The notes: a model not told the origin generated them from the letters alone. A stretch of 64,000 bases of DNA from an uncultured Paracoccaceae bacterium (GCA_938092015.1 CALKOT010000045.1:18154-82153); one strand, 5' to 3'. Positions 37,238 through 47,037 are shown, counted from the stretch's first letter. Numbers and translations are program-made.

Positions 37238-38170
37238 ATGAACTGGATTTCGAACTACGTCCGACCAAAGATCAACTCGTTGTTTTCACGTCGCGAGATG
37301 CCGGAAAACCTATGGCGGGCCTGCGATGAATGCGGGCAGATGATCTTTCATCGCGAACTGACTGAAAATCTGTATGTGTGCCCTGCTTGCAACCACCACA
37401 TGGGCATCACACCCCGCGAACGGCTTGAATCCCTCTTCGATGGCGGTGTCTTCGTTGAAGTAGACGTGCCAGAGGCTTCGCTTGATCCGCTGCAGTTCAA
37501 AGATCAGAAACGCTATCCCGACCGCATGAAAGACGCCCGGAAAAAAACCGGCGAGACTGAAGCGATGTTGGTCGCCAAAGGATCCATCGCAGGGGTGACT
37601 GCTGTCGCCGCTGGACAGGATTTTTCCTTCATGGGTGGATCCATGGGCATGGCTGTCGGCAACGCACTGATCGCCGGGGCCGAGGCGGCCGTAAACGCTG
37701 GCGCGCCATTGATCGTATTTTCAGCCGCTGGCGGCGCGCGGATGCAGGAAGGCATGCTGAGCCTCATGCAGATGCCGCGAACGACAGTCGCTGTACAGAT
37801 GGTGCAGGAAGCAGGTCTTCCCTTCATCGTCGTTCTGACCCACCCGACGACAGGCGGCGTGACCGCTTCCTACGCGATGCTCGGGGATATTCAGATTGCA
37901 GAACCGAATGCGCTGATCGGTTTCGCCGGCGCGCGGGTGATCGAGCAGACAATCCGCGAAAAACTGCCTGAAGGGTTCCAGCGGGCTGAATACCTGCTGG
38001 ATCACGGAATGCTCGACATGGTCGTTGACCGACGCGAGATGCGAGACGAACTTGCTAAGGTTCTGCGGTTGCTGATGAAGCTGCCACCACGCATTCACGG
38101 CGATCTGCCTGCGCCGGACCCGGCAGAACTTGCGACGGAAGCAGATGCGGCCGCGCCCGAGAAGGCCTGA
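37238..38170 (+). CDS. accD: acetyl-CoA carboxylase carboxyltransferase beta subunit
   Basis: 310 aa. N-terminal zinc ribbon with Cys29, Cys32, Cys48 and Cys51 (CDECG ... CPACNHH), then the carboxyltransferase core ([56 protein letters not shown]). Makes malonyl-CoA with AccA, the first step of fatty acid synthesis. Overlaps folC (TGATG), the classic alphaproteobacterial accD-folC pair. Intact. Confidence 0.97.
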   Translation: MNWISNYVRPKINSLFSRREMPENLWRACDECGQMIFHRELTENLYVCPACNHHMGITPRERLESLFDGGVFVEVDVPEASLDPLQFKDQKRYPDRMKDARKKTGETEAMLVAKGSIAGVTAVAAGQDFSFMGGSMGMAVGNALIAGAEAAVNAGAPLIVFSAAGGARMQEGMLSLMQMPRTTVAVQMVQEAGLPFIVVLTHPTTGGVTASYAMLGDIQIAEPNALIGFAGARVIEQTIREKLPEGFQRAEYLLDHGMLDMVVDRREMRDELAKVLRLLMKLPPRIHGDLPAPDPAELATEADAAAPEKA

Positions 38171-39456
38171 TGACCGGCTCAGCGACGCCGTCAGACGCCA
38201 TACTTGAGCGGTTGCTGACGCTGCACCCAAAACTCATGGATCTGACCTTGGGCCGGACTGAGCGGTTGCTCGACCGACTGAGCAATCCCGTACAGTCCAT
38301 GCCGCCGGTCATTCATGTCGCCGGGACAAACGGCAAGGGTTCGACCATCGCATTCGTCCGCGCAGGCATCGAAGCTGCAGGCCTTAGCGCGCATACATAC
38401 ACATCACCCCATCTGGCCCGCTTTCATGAACGGATCAGACTAAACGGCGAACTGATTGAAGAGACCGCACTTTCCGCTTTGCTGGAAGAATGTGAGACGA
38501 AGAACCAGGGTGATCAGATCACTTTCTTCGAGATCACAACTGCAGCGGCGTATCTCGCGTTCGCGCGCAACGAGGCGGATTATACGCTGTTGGAGGTTGG
38601 GCTTGGCGGGCGCGTCGATGCAACGAACGTCATCCCCAAACCACGCCTGACCGTCATCACGCCCGTTTCAATAGATCATCAACAATACCTCGGCGATACA
38701 TTGGGGGAGATCGCGTTTGAGAAGGCCGGCATCCTTAAATCGGGCGTAACTTGCATCGTCGGACCTCAAGAGAACGAAGCGCTTGATGTCATTGAACGAC
38801 AGGCAGCACGGGTCAGTGCGCCTCTGATCGTCTCGGGTCAGGACTTTACTTCAACCGTAGAAGACGCACGACTGATCTACCGCGATGAACATGGCCTTCT
38901 AGATATGCCGCTACCCGCCTTGCCCGGTGCGCACCAGATTGCGAATGCGGGCACCGCCCTCGCGGCCCTGCGCGCCCTCAATATCAACGATACGGCGATG
39001 GAGGCTGCGCCAGGTGCAGCAATCTGGCCGGGTCGGGTGCAGCGCTTGACGAAAGGCCCCTTGGCGGAAATCGCCGCAAATGCTGACGCAGAGCTGTGGC
39101 TGGACGGCGGGCACAATGCGGCGGCGGGTGAGGCGTTGGCGGCCCATTACGCAGGATTATCGCCAAAACGACTGCACATGATCGTTGCGATGCTTGAGAC
39201 TAAAGATCCCTCAGGCTTTCTTCGCCCTTTTGCCGGCTTTGCGGAAAAACTGCATTCAGTACCTGTGAGCGGCACGTCGATGGCCTACCCTCTGTCCACA
39301 ATCGCCGACATCGCTAATACCGCAGGTATCCCGTCGACAATCAGCGACAGCGTCGAAGCTGCATTGAAAGCCGCCCTCACGGAAGGCGCCGAAAGGGTGC
39401 TGATCTGCGGCACACTGTACCTGGCGGGGGATGTGCTGAGGGCCGGAAACGGGTAA
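38170..39456 (+). CDS. folC: folylpolyglutamate/dihydrofolate synthase
   Basis: 428 aa Mur-ligase-fold enzyme. HVAGTNGKGSTIAFVRAGIE is the ATP P-loop, TSPHLARFHERIRLNG the folate-binding stretch, and LEVGLGGRVDATNVI and SIDHQQYLGDTLGEIAFEKA the metal/lysine motifs; the C-terminal domain begins at WPGRVQRL. Adds glutamates to dihydropteroate and folates. Coupled to accD. Intact. Confidence 0.96.
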   Translation: MTGSATPSDAILERLLTLHPKLMDLTLGRTERLLDRLSNPVQSMPPVIHVAGTNGKGSTIAFVRAGIEAAGLSAHTYTSPHLARFHERIRLNGELIEETALSALLEECETKNQGDQITFFEITTAAAYLAFARNEADYTLLEVGLGGRVDATNVIPKPRLTVITPVSIDHQQYLGDTLGEIAFEKAGILKSGVTCIVGPQENEALDVIERQAARVSAPLIVSGQDFTSTVEDARLIYRDEHGLLDMPLPALPGAHQIANAGTALAALRALNINDTAMEAAPGAAIWPGRVQRLTKGPLAEIAANADAELWLDGGHNAAAGEALAAHYAGLSPKRLHMIVAMLETKDPSGFLRPFAGFAEKLHSVPVSGTSMAYPLSTIADIANTAGIPSTISDSVEAALKAALTEGAERVLICGTLYLAGDVLRAGNG

Positions 39457-39480
39457 GCCTTCCTCAAAAAGGGAGGCCCC

Positions 39481-40281
39481 ATGACCGACAAGCTAAAATA
39501 CGAACAGGACGACCACGTCGTTACGCTGACGCTAAACCAGCCTGATACGATGAATGCGATCACCGACCCAGACATGGTGCAAGGACTGGTCGACACAATG
39601 ACCCGCCTGACGCAGGACAATTCCGTGCGATGCGCTATCATTACGGGCGCTGGCAAGGCGTTTTCATCGGGCGGCAACCTCAAGCACATGGCCGACAAGA
39701 AAGGCCTGTTCGCTGGCGATGCGATCACGGCTAAAGACGGTTACAAGGGTGGCATTCAAAGGATGGCTAAGGCTGTCTGGGAATGTGAAGTTCCGTTGAT
39801 CGCCGCTGTCAACGGTGCCGCCTTTGGTGCGGGCTGCGATCTGACTTGCATGTGCGATATACGCTATGCGTCCACCAAGGCGATCTTCGCTGAAAACTTT
39901 GTGCGCGTTGGTATCATTCCCGGCGATGGCGGCGCGTGGTTTTTACCCCGTCAGATCGGCCTGAGTAAGGCTGCGGAGATGACCTTCACCGCCGAACCTA
40001 TTCGCGCTGACAAGGCGCTGGAATGGGGTCTGGTCAGCAAAGTGTGCGAGCCGGACGATCTGTTGCCTGCCGCGCAGGAACTTGCTGGCCGGATCGCCAA
40101 GAACCCACCCCGCCAGCTGCGGATGGCTAAGCGTTTGATGCGTGAAGGGCTGAATAACCGCCTTGATACGATCCTTGAGCTGTCAGCAGCCTATCAGGGG
40201 ATGAGCCATCAGACCGCGGATCATAACGAGGCTGTTGCATCGCTTCTTGAAAAACGCGACGCGAACTTTACGGGTGAATGA
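39481..40281 (+). CDS. enoyl-CoA hydratase/isomerase family protein
   Basis: 266 aa crotonase-fold protein. GAGKAFSSGGNLKHM supplies the first oxyanion-hole loop; AVNGAAFGAGCDLTCMCDIR the second; the Glu of FVRVGIIPGDGGAWFLPRQIG is one likely acid-base position. Preceded by a Shine-Dalgarno (GGGAGGCCCC). It follows folC by 24 bp but is a separate function. Substrate chain length cannot be told. Confidence 0.9.
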   Translation: MTDKLKYEQDDHVVTLTLNQPDTMNAITDPDMVQGLVDTMTRLTQDNSVRCAIITGAGKAFSSGGNLKHMADKKGLFAGDAITAKDGYKGGIQRMAKAVWECEVPLIAAVNGAAFGAGCDLTCMCDIRYASTKAIFAENFVRVGIIPGDGGAWFLPRQIGLSKAAEMTFTAEPIRADKALEWGLVSKVCEPDDLLPAAQELAGRIAKNPPRQLRMAKRLMREGLNNRLDTILELSAAYQGMSHQTADHNEAVASLLEKRDANFTGE

Positions 40282-40322
40282 ATGAACGCTCGCCGGCAAT
40301 GTGCCAGCGGGCGCCGCCTGAC

Positions 40323-40347
40323 CCTGACAAGAGGGGGTTCTGTCAGG
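40323..40347 (+). terminator. hairpin downstream of the enoyl-CoA hydratase gene
   Basis: CCTGACA (40323-40329) and TGTCAGG (40341-40347) are perfect 7-bp arms around an 11-base loop, 42 bp past the hydratase stop. No U-tract follows on the + strand, so strength as a terminator is uncertain. The left arm of a possible minus-strand small gene ends inside it. Confidence 0.4.
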
Positions 40348-40513
40348 ATGCTGCATGTCCGGGCGCTACGCGGATTTGCGGATCCACGTCAGTTGTACGC
40401 AACTCGTCCCGGGTTCCATCAGCGGTTCGGGATGCCGCCTCAGGCTCACGCCAATCAATGAAAGCGAACTCTGGATCCATTTCTTTAATCTCGGTGGGTG
40501 TTACGATTTGCAA
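40343..40513 (-). CDS. possible small protein (56 aa)
   Basis: A minus-strand frame from TTG 40513 reads QIVTPTEIKEMDPEFAFID, then WREPEAASRTADGTRDELR and ends VAPGHAAS at a TGA at 40343-40345. The composition (Asp/Glu/Arg-rich, ordered codon use) looks more like coding sequence than the other frames here. A weak GAGAG lies before the TTG; an ATG start at about codon 12 is also possible. No family recognised. Low confidence that it is expressed. Confidence 0.3.
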   Translation of the reverse strand: MQIVTPTEIKEMDPEFAFIDWREPEAASRTADGTRDELRTTDVDPQIRVAPGHAAS

Positions 40514-40738
40514 ACACTCTCACTTTTACATCCCACACAAAGCCAAGCTCCACACATCTTCCCATATTTATTCAGGGCGCCCCGCACTCAGCGCCGTGTT
40601 AGATAGCTGGGGTTGGTTTGTGGCCGGATCTAGGCGTTTAGCGGGATGAATCCGGCGCAATTGATCGATTCAACGCTTGCAGCGCCGGCGATGTGACAAA
40701 AACGACATTTAGGGGCTAGCAGACCGCAGAACGGCGGC

Positions 40739-40753
40739 TTGACGAATAGTCAA
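40739..40753. promoter_or_regulatory. short inverted repeat upstream of the Rieske oxygenase
   Basis: TTGAC-GAATA-GTCAA lies 31 bp before the oxygenase start. It could be an operator, or the left arm could act as a -35 element. The whole 503-bp gap 40282-40784 otherwise holds only the hairpin at 40323 and the possible small gene at 40343-40513; I see nothing convincing in 40514-40738. Confidence 0.3.
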
Positions 40754-40784
40754 CGTCGAGACCCCGCGCTAATTTGGGATCGCA

Positions 40785-41915
40785 ATGAAAACCGCTGAGC
40801 AAATAGATCTTCTGGAAGAACTGTTGGGCCTGCGCCGCGACCGATCAGCCTTTCTGGATGAGGCGGTCGAAAGATCGCCCGTCAAGCGCTATGATGATCC
40901 TGCTGTCTTTACAGCTGAGCGGGATCAGATATTTCGCGCAACGCCCCTTGCGGTCGCACACATCAGCGAACTGGCCGAGGATGGCGCCTTCCTCAGCCGC
41001 GACGTTGCAGGCGCGCCGATTATTCTGACCCGAGGCCGTGATGGAGTCATTCATGGTTTCTATAATTTCTGCCGTCACAGGGGCGCCCGGCTGGTTGACG
41101 CTGATCAGGGGTGCAGGCATCGCTTCACTTGTCCCTATCACGCCTGGACATGGGATAATCAGGGCCATCTGATCGGCGTACCGCATCAGGCGCAGGGTTT
41201 TCCCGATCTAAACAAACCTGCCTATGGTCTGAAGCGGGTGAATGTGGCTGTACGCTTTGGCTGGGTGTGGGTGCAGCTGGATGGCGAAATGGACATCGAC
41301 GCCTTTCTGGCGCCGGTTGCTGACGATCTGGCCTGGCTGGGGATGGAACGCCACGTTGTCTTCGCATCTGATGAAAAACCGTGGAAGGTGAACTGGAAGA
41401 TCATCGCTGAGGGCGGCCTTGAATCCTATCACTTCCGCGTTGCCCATGCTCAGACTGTAGGCGGCCTGTTCCACGATAATCTGTCCAGCTATCAGCTACG
41501 CGGACCGCATATCAGGTCAATCCTCGTACGGAACACGATTGACGAGTTGGTAGAGAAACCCCGCGATCAATGGCGGATCCGAGAGCATAAAAACATTCTC
41601 TACTCGCTTTTCCCGAACATCTCACTGCTGGTTCAGTCCGATCATATCGCCGTCGTGCTGTCATCCCCTACGGCAGCCGATGAAACCGCGATCCGGATCC
41701 TCACGATGGTTCCTGAAACGGACGCCACTGCAGATCGCTCTGAATGGTGGGCGCGCAATCATGGGTTCACTTTGAAAACCCTGAACGAAGACTTTGTGAT
41801 TGGCGAGGCGATCCAGGCCAATCTGGCGCATGGCGTGAATGACGAGCTGACTTTTGGACGGTTCGAAGGCGCGTTGCATGCATTCAATGGGGTTGTCGAC
41901 GCCCGTCTGACTTGA
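40785..41915 (+). CDS. Rieske-type aromatic ring-hydroxylating oxygenase, alpha subunit
   Basis: 376 aa. The Rieske [2Fe-2S] site is complete: Cys96-x-His98, 17 residues, Cys116-x2-His119 (CPYHAW). The catalytic domain has the bridging/iron region ESYHFRVAH with two His ligands after the conserved GGLESYH stretch. No beta-subunit, ferredoxin or reductase gene lies next to it, so it must use partners encoded elsewhere; such orphan oxygenases also serve in demethylation of quaternary amines and O-demethylation. Substrate unknown. Confidence 0.88.
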   Translation: MKTAEQIDLLEELLGLRRDRSAFLDEAVERSPVKRYDDPAVFTAERDQIFRATPLAVAHISELAEDGAFLSRDVAGAPIILTRGRDGVIHGFYNFCRHRGARLVDADQGCRHRFTCPYHAWTWDNQGHLIGVPHQAQGFPDLNKPAYGLKRVNVAVRFGWVWVQLDGEMDIDAFLAPVADDLAWLGMERHVVFASDEKPWKVNWKIIAEGGLESYHFRVAHAQTVGGLFHDNLSSYQLRGPHIRSILVRNTIDELVEKPRDQWRIREHKNILYSLFPNISLLVQSDHIAVVLSSPTAADETAIRILTMVPETDATADRSEWWARNHGFTLKTLNEDFVIGEAIQANLAHGVNDELTFGRFEGALHAFNGVVDARLT

Positions 41916-41945
41916 CGCCGCCCGCCGCGCAGGGTCCATAGCCAC

Positions 41946-42854
41946 ATGTTAGCGTTATGGATCCCCATCACCATCGCCGCTGCGTTCTTTCAGAACCTGC
42001 GGTCAGTCCTGCAAAAGGCGATCAAGGGCCGCCTGTCGACGACCGGCGCCGCTTATGCGCGCTTCGTCTATGCGTGGCCTTTTGCTATTCTCTACGCATG
42101 GATCCTTCATGATGGGGTTGGGTACGATCTGCCACCTGTGAACAATCTGTTCCTTCTTTACTGCGCACTCGGTGGCGCGGCCCAGATATTGTTCACCGTT
42201 GTTCTTCTATGGATGTTTTCGTTCCGCAGTTTCGCAGTTGGTACGACCTTCTCAAAGTTAGAGGTTTTGTTGATCGCGGTCCTTGGCGCAGCGCTGCTGG
42301 GCGACACTGTGGGCCCGTTGGCGGTTGTCGCCATTCTGATCGGCTCAGTCGGGATCATCATATTATCATTTACGGAAACCAAGCTGAGCATTGGTGGTCT
42401 GATGCGCGGCCTTACCGAAAAGGCAACCGGTGTTGGCCTGCTGGCCGCTACGCTGCTTGGCGCCTCTGTTGTGTTTTTCCGTGGTGCCGCGCTGGCGTTG
42501 GATGGGCCGGATTTCCTTATGGCGGCGGCATACACGCTTGCGATTTCATTGATCATGCAGACCCTGATGATGGGCGCATGGTTTGTGATTTTTGACCGCC
42601 CGCAATTGATGGCGGTTATCCGCGAATGGCGCCATGCCCTGCCAGTCGGCATTGTTGGCATGATCACCTCAGCCTGTTGGTTCAGCGCCTTTGCACTGCA
42701 AAACGCCGCCTATGTCCGCGCGCTGGGACAGATCGAACTACTGTTTACCTTCGCCGCGTCGGTATTCATCTTCCGTGAAAAAGTCGCGCGGTCAGAGGTG
42801 ATCGGCGTCGCCCTAATCGTCACCGCGATTACATTTATCTTGCTGGAAAGCTGA
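41946..42854 (+). CDS. EamA/DMT-family membrane transporter
   Basis: 302 aa with ten hydrophobic helices in two EamA repeats (second half begins near LLAATLLGASVVFFRG). Family members export or import small metabolites. Ends 2 bp before the convergent regB stop. A second DMT transporter lies at 48663-49541 but they are not close copies. Confidence 0.85.
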   Translation: MLALWIPITIAAAFFQNLRSVLQKAIKGRLSTTGAAYARFVYAWPFAILYAWILHDGVGYDLPPVNNLFLLYCALGGAAQILFTVVLLWMFSFRSFAVGTTFSKLEVLLIAVLGAALLGDTVGPLAVVAILIGSVGIIILSFTETKLSIGGLMRGLTEKATGVGLLAATLLGASVVFFRGAALALDGPDFLMAAAYTLAISLIMQTLMMGAWFVIFDRPQLMAVIREWRHALPVGIVGMITSACWFSAFALQNAAYVRALGQIELLFTFAASVFIFREKVARSEVIGVALIVTAITFILLES

Positions 42855-42856
42855 TC

Positions 42857-44293
42857 CTAGATCGTGTCGACTGTAAACCGCTGATTTTCACCCAGGGCCA
42901 TGCGTGCGTCCTCAGGCCCTGCGACAAACCCCTTTGCCAGCCATGACACTGCAACTACCGCGCCTGGCGGGCGGCGGTTTTCCAATGGAACGCCGCGGTT
43001 AGCGCGACGGATGGCCCTGTCTGTATTGGCAAAGGATACTTCGGCACCGGTCCGCTCCAACAAGGTTTTGGCGATGAACAATCCCAAGCCCATACCTTTG
43101 TAATCACCTTTGCCCCGATCCGGGTCCGCCTTTCGCGCCCGTGAGGTTACATACGGATCGCCGAGATGCTGGATTACGTCTTCGGGATACCCCTGACCGT
43201 CGTCGCCGATCAGAATCCTGATGTGATTTTCGGTCGGGTTCACGTCAACCCAGATCGTCGTCTCGGCAAAATCGATTGCGTTCTGGATCAGGTTTCTGAG
43301 GCCATGAACGATCTCAGGCGAGCGTTTCACCACCGGCGGGCTGGACGGATAGGCGCCAAAAGCCTCGCCCTCCAATCGCAGAACGATCTGTTTGCCGCGG
43401 TCGCGATGCGGTTCTGCCGCCTCTTCAATCAGCGCTGTTATTGGCGCCAGTTTGAAATGTTCATCTGACCGCCCGCCATCCCTGAGATCCGCCAGAATAT
43501 CGCGGCACCGATCGGCTTGCTTACTGATCAATTCGGCGTCTTCGCGCAGCTCAGGTCGGTCCTTCAGTTCATCCTCAAGCTCAGCCGAGACCAGTTTGAT
43601 TGTCGCCAGAGGCGTGCCCAGTTCGTGCGCCGCAGCTGCAGCCAACCCGCCGATGGCAGTCAGGCGTTGTTCCGACGACAAAGCACGCTGCGCGGCGTTC
43701 AGCGCGACGGTCATGCGATAGTTTTCAATGGACACACGCCGCGCATAGACCGCCATAAAGATGATCGCGATGGTCAGTGAAGCCCAAACGCCAAAAATGT
43801 AAATCGGCGGCGGCGCCAGCACGTCGCCATTTGCGAACATCAGGGGCATCCGCCATAGCCCCATCAGCGACACGCTGACCAGCGCACAGGCGCCCACAAC
43901 AAGGGCGGAACGCAGGATGAGCACGCTGGCCGACATCACCACAGGCGCCAGTAGCAGTGCCGCAAACGGGTTTGTCAGGCCGCCAGTGATGAACAAAAGA
44001 AACGACACCTGCGCCAAATCAAACAGCATAGAGATCAGCGAGGATTTTTCGTTCAGCCGCGCATTCGCCGGATAGATCTGCATCGAAATGATGTTGAAGA
44101 CGACAGAGACCGCGATGGCGAAGATGCACAATTCAACTGGCAGCTGCAGACCAAAGACGAAGATCGCAGCTGCAACCGCCCCGGCCTGACCGGTGATCGC
44201 TAACCAGCGGAGCAGCGTCAGAGTGCGCAGTCGCACCCAGCGTCCCCGCGCATCACCCTGAAGCATATTCTGAAAAACGGAATCTGGCATCAC
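42857..44293 (-). CDS. regB: redox-sensing histidine kinase RegB/PrrB
   Basis: 478 aa, six N-terminal membrane helices followed by DHp and ATPase domains. GGLTNPF at residues 104-110 is the quinone-binding motif of RegB; His223 (AAHELGTPLATIKL) is the phosphorylation site; Cys263 (DRCRDILADLRDGG) is the redox-active cysteine position. The N, G1 and G2 boxes (NLIQNAIDFA, GDDGQGYP, GMGLGLFIA) are intact. Senses aerobic respiration through quinone redox state and phosphorylates RegA. Divergent from senC, as in Rhodobacter. Confidence 0.95.
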   Translation of the reverse strand: MMPDSVFQNMLQGDARGRWVRLRTLTLLRWLAITGQAGAVAAAIFVFGLQLPVELCIFAIAVSVVFNIISMQIYPANARLNEKSSLISMLFDLAQVSFLLFITGGLTNPFAALLLAPVVMSASVLILRSALVVGACALVSVSLMGLWRMPLMFANGDVLAPPPIYIFGVWASLTIAIIFMAVYARRVSIENYRMTVALNAAQRALSSEQRLTAIGGLAAAAAHELGTPLATIKLVSAELEDELKDRPELREDAELISKQADRCRDILADLRDGGRSDEHFKLAPITALIEEAAEPHRDRGKQIVLRLEGEAFGAYPSSPPVVKRSPEIVHGLRNLIQNAIDFAETTIWVDVNPTENHIRILIGDDGQGYPEDVIQHLGDPYVTSRARKADPDRGKGDYKGMGLGLFIAKTLLERTGAEVSFANTDRAIRRANRGVPLENRRPPGAVVAVSWLAKGFVAGPEDARMALGENQRFTVDTI

Positions 44294-44398
44294 ACGGCCA
44301 TAACATCCACGCGAGCGCGCTAAAAGGCCGCTCTGTCCCCTATGGCGCCGCCGGTTGGGCGACGTTACTTCTTTAGCAATCCGTTTCAGGAGTTTGCC

Positions 44399-45025
44399 AT
44401 GCCCAGCACCCAGACCTTCGCTATCGCCACCGCAGCTGTTGTCGCCGTCGGATTGGGCACCGGGGCCTATATCGCGTTTTCAGGCGGCAACGCCTTTGCT
44501 GAATGCGGTGGCGGCATGGCGACCGGCGACGCGACCATTGGGGGGCCGTTCACGCTGGTCAGCGAAACTGGTGAAACCGTGCAGGACACAGACATTATTA
44601 CCCGTCCGACGCTGATCTACTTTGGCTATACATTTTGCCCGGATGTGTGCCCGACAGATGTCGCCGTCATGGCCCAGGCCGCTTCGATCCTGGAAGAGAA
44701 CGGCGCGCCAGTGAATACGGCATTCGTATCAGTCGATCCCGCGCGGGATACCCCCGAAATCGTCGGGGATTTCACAGGGCTGATGCATGACGACATGATT
44801 GGGCTGACTGGCAGCGAGGAACAGGTCGCGGCGGCCGCAAAGGCCTATAAGGTCTACTACCAGAAGGCAGAGGGCGATGATCCGGAATACTATCTGATGG
44901 ATCACAGCGCTTTCATCTATCTGATGGCACCTAACGAAGGCTTCCTTCAGGTTTATCGCCGGGGTGAGACGCCCGAGTCAATTGCCGAGAATGTAGGTTG
45001 CTTCGTGGATGCGGTCGGCGCCTGA
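44399..45025 (+). CDS. senC: SCO1/SenC/PrrC family copper chaperone
   Basis: 208 aa, start at ATG 44399 behind CAGGAG. One N-terminal membrane helix, then a thioredoxin fold with FCPDVCP (Cys80 and Cys84) and the distal copper His in LMDHSAF. Delivers copper to cytochrome oxidase CuA and modulates the Reg system. Located between regB (divergent) and, at a distance, regA; usually the two are adjacent. Confidence 0.93.
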   Translation: MPSTQTFAIATAAVVAVGLGTGAYIAFSGGNAFAECGGGMATGDATIGGPFTLVSETGETVQDTDIITRPTLIYFGYTFCPDVCPTDVAVMAQAASILEENGAPVNTAFVSVDPARDTPEIVGDFTGLMHDDMIGLTGSEEQVAAAAKAYKVYYQKAEGDDPEYYLMDHSAFIYLMAPNEGFLQVYRRGETPESIAENVGCFVDAVGA

Positions 45026-45053
45026 GATACCTACAGCCAAGCTGTGAAACGGG

Positions 45054-45079
45054 GCATGGTTTCACGCGCGAAACCATGC
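45054..45079. terminator. strong hairpin after senC
   Basis: GCATGGTTTC (45054-45063) and GAAACCATGC (45070-45079) form a perfect 10-bp stem around ACGCGC, 29 bp past the senC stop. It lacks a long U-run on either strand. It sits between senC and the convergent zinc/ABC cluster and likely limits readthrough in both directions. The remaining sequence to 45238 shows no gene. Confidence 0.55.
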
Positions 45080-45238
45080 GCACCTCATTGTAACTAAAAG
45101 ATATTCATTATCTGTTAGCTTTTGCGCTTGCGTGAAATCCGCCCGATCCACATTCAGATTCTGGGATTTCGCAGCAAGAGAGTTCCCTCAAACGCGTTGT
45201 GCACAGAACCGCGCGAACCACCGCCATACCACCAAAAC

Positions 45239-45760
45239 TCAGCCTGTATAGGGCTCAGTCGCCGTTTCGGTCATGACATAGCCTGCTTCCGCCAGATCCG
45301 TCTCAACCGCCGCCATGTTGAACCGCCCTGTCGCCCAGACCGGGTCCCATAACCCATCCTGTGGCGTTGGCTTTTCAAAGCGAAGGAAGACGATCTGGTT
45401 TGCCGGTGGCGGTGGCACGTGGATGCAGGCGCCAACGTAGGGAACCAGAAGGCCCTCAGTTACGCCTTCCCCATCCAGCGTCAGTGGGACGACATAGCCC
45501 GGGATGCGTACACGCCGCTCGTTGAAATCGCTGACCATGCCGACGGGCGGTTGTTTGCGCCAGGGAAGCGTTTCACCCTGTTGGATCAGGTTCAGGTCTC
45601 TCAACGTTTCGATGAAAGTTCCCTCGCCTTCAGTTTCAGGCAGCAGATCTTTCCAATAAACCGTCTTTGCAGGGGGCTGGTCTTCGCCATAGGCGCGATA
45701 AGGCTGCGCTGCAATCAGCGTCAGACCGGCAAGCAAAGCGCGTCGGTTGAGGCGGCTCAT
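45239..45760 (-). CDS. DUF3299-like exported protein
   Basis: 173 aa, start at 45760. Signal region MSRLNRRALLAGLTLIAA has a twin Arg before a hydrophobic stretch, so Tat export is possible. Recognisable family stretch is RRVRIPGYVVPL followed by a strand with GACIHVPPPPANQIVF. Proteins of this type accompany ZrgA/ABC clusters. It is the last gene of the four-gene minus unit. A Cys in CIHVPPPP and conserved acids may bind metal; this is inference. Confidence 0.78.
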   Translation of the reverse strand: MSRLNRRALLAGLTLIAAQPYRAYGEDQPPAKTVYWKDLLPETEGEGTFIETLRDLNLIQQGETLPWRKQPPVGMVSDFNERRVRIPGYVVPLTLDGEGVTEGLLVPYVGACIHVPPPPANQIVFLRFEKPTPQDGLWDPVWATGRFNMAAVETDLAEAGYVMTETATEPYTG

Positions 45761-45786
45761 CTGGTGTCTCCTCGCAAAATCATTCC

Positions 45787-47037
45787 TCACATCTTTACCG
45801 ACATTCCGTCGCTGAGCGAAATGAAATACGCGCGAGCGGCGGGGGCAAGCCCTGCTAACGCACCTGCCGCGACGGCGGCTGCCAGCGTAATCATCTCACG
45901 TTCACCCAAACCGGTTGGCGGGATATAGATGCCGTAAGTGGCATCCAGCCAAGTTTGCAATGCTGCGAGGCCAGCGTAAAGGATTGCAACGCCAACGGCC
46001 GCACCTGCCGCAGCGATCAGAGCGGCCTCTGCAATCAGCATTGTCATGATCAGGCCAGGGCCCGCGCCGACAGATCGCAGGATCGCCATTTCACGGCGTC
46101 GTTCATTCAAACCGGCAAAGATCATCGCCACCATGCCGATCAGCGCAGTTGCGACAACCATCAGTGAAACACCAAGAAGCGCGGTTTCCGCCACCCCCAC
46201 GACAGCCCACAGTTCCTGCAGGGCGACACCGGGCAAGACGGCAAGCAAGGGTTCTTCTGCATAGTCATTGATGGCGCGTTGCAGAGTGAAGATGCGAAGT
46301 TTCGATTCCACACCAATCATTGCAGCGGTGATTGCCTTTGGTGACAGGTCCAGCGTGCGTGCCTGTTCTGCCGTCAAACTGCCAGCCGCTCGCCCGCCAC
46401 CGACCCAATCGACATGGATCGCTTCGATCCCTTCCAGCGAGACAATAACTGTACGGTCAACTGGCGTTCCGGTTTTGGCGAGTATGCCTGCGACGCGGAA
46501 CGGCTTGTCTTCGTGATGCGTGAAAGACGCGATGCCGTGGGAGACAATGATGGGATCATCCAGTTTGTACCCTAGCGAAGCCACGACATCAGCGCCGAGA
46601 ACCGCGTCGAATACATCGTCGAAGGCCACGCCAGACGTAAACTCAAGCCCTTTACCTGCGCGGAATTTGTAGCGATCAAAGTATTCGGCGGTCGTCCCCA
46701 GAACGCGATAGCCCCGATGGCTGTCGCCAAGAGAAAGGGGGATTGCCCAGGCGACACCGGGCATTTCGCGAATGTCCTCAAAGCTTTCCCACGTCACATT
46801 GTTGGTGGCGTTGCCGATCCGGAACACCGAATAAAGCAGCAATTGCACACTGCCAGACCGGGCGCCCACAATCAGATCTGTGCCAGAGATCGTGTCCGCA
46901 AAACTGGCTTTAGCCCCATTGCGGATCTTTTCGACGCCGAGGAACAGCACCACGGAAAGGGCGATGGCCAGGATCGTCAGCGAGACGGTAAGCCAGCGCG
47001 CGGCAAGGGAACGAAAGGCAAGTCGGGCGAAGATCAT
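45787..47037 (-). CDS. ABC transporter permease (FtsX/MacB type)
   Basis: 416 aa with an N-terminal helix (LTVSLTILAIALSVVLFLG), a large periplasmic MacB-type domain (residues about 50-270) and three C-terminal helices (ALLGVSLMVVATALIGMVAM onward). Overlaps the ATPase gene by 4 bp (start in its stop). Four-helix MacB-like permeases work as mechanotransmitters or exporters rather than classical importers. Together with the ATPase, DUF3299 protein and zinc-binding protein it makes a metal-linked system. Confidence 0.88.
   Translation of the reverse strand: MIFARLAFRSLAARWLTVSLTILAIALSVVLFLGVEKIRNGAKASFADTISGTDLIVGARSGSVQLLLYSVFRIGNATNNVTWESFEDIREMPGVAWAIPLSLGDSHRGYRVLGTTAEYFDRYKFRAGKGLEFTSGVAFDDVFDAVLGADVVASLGYKLDDPIIVSHGIASFTHHEDKPFRVAGILAKTGTPVDRTVIVSLEGIEAIHVDWVGGGRAAGSLTAEQARTLDLSPKAITAAMIGVESKLRIFTLQRAINDYAEEPLLAVLPGVALQELWAVVGVAETALLGVSLMVVATALIGMVAMIFAGLNERRREMAILRSVGAGPGLIMTMLIAEAALIAAAGAAVGVAILYAGLAALQTWLDATYGIYIPPTGLGEREMITLAAAVAAGALAGLAPAARAYFISLSDGMSVKM

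Noticed and set aside
40278..40649. 123-aa + strand frame after the enoyl-CoA hydratase
   Set aside because: Composition is Ser/Cys/Arg-rich without pattern, it has no Shine-Dalgarno sequence and it overlaps the hydratase stop region by chance.
45122..45352. 76-aa + strand frame between senC and the DUF3299 gene
   Set aside because: No start signal or coding character; its 3' third is antisense to the DUF3299 gene.
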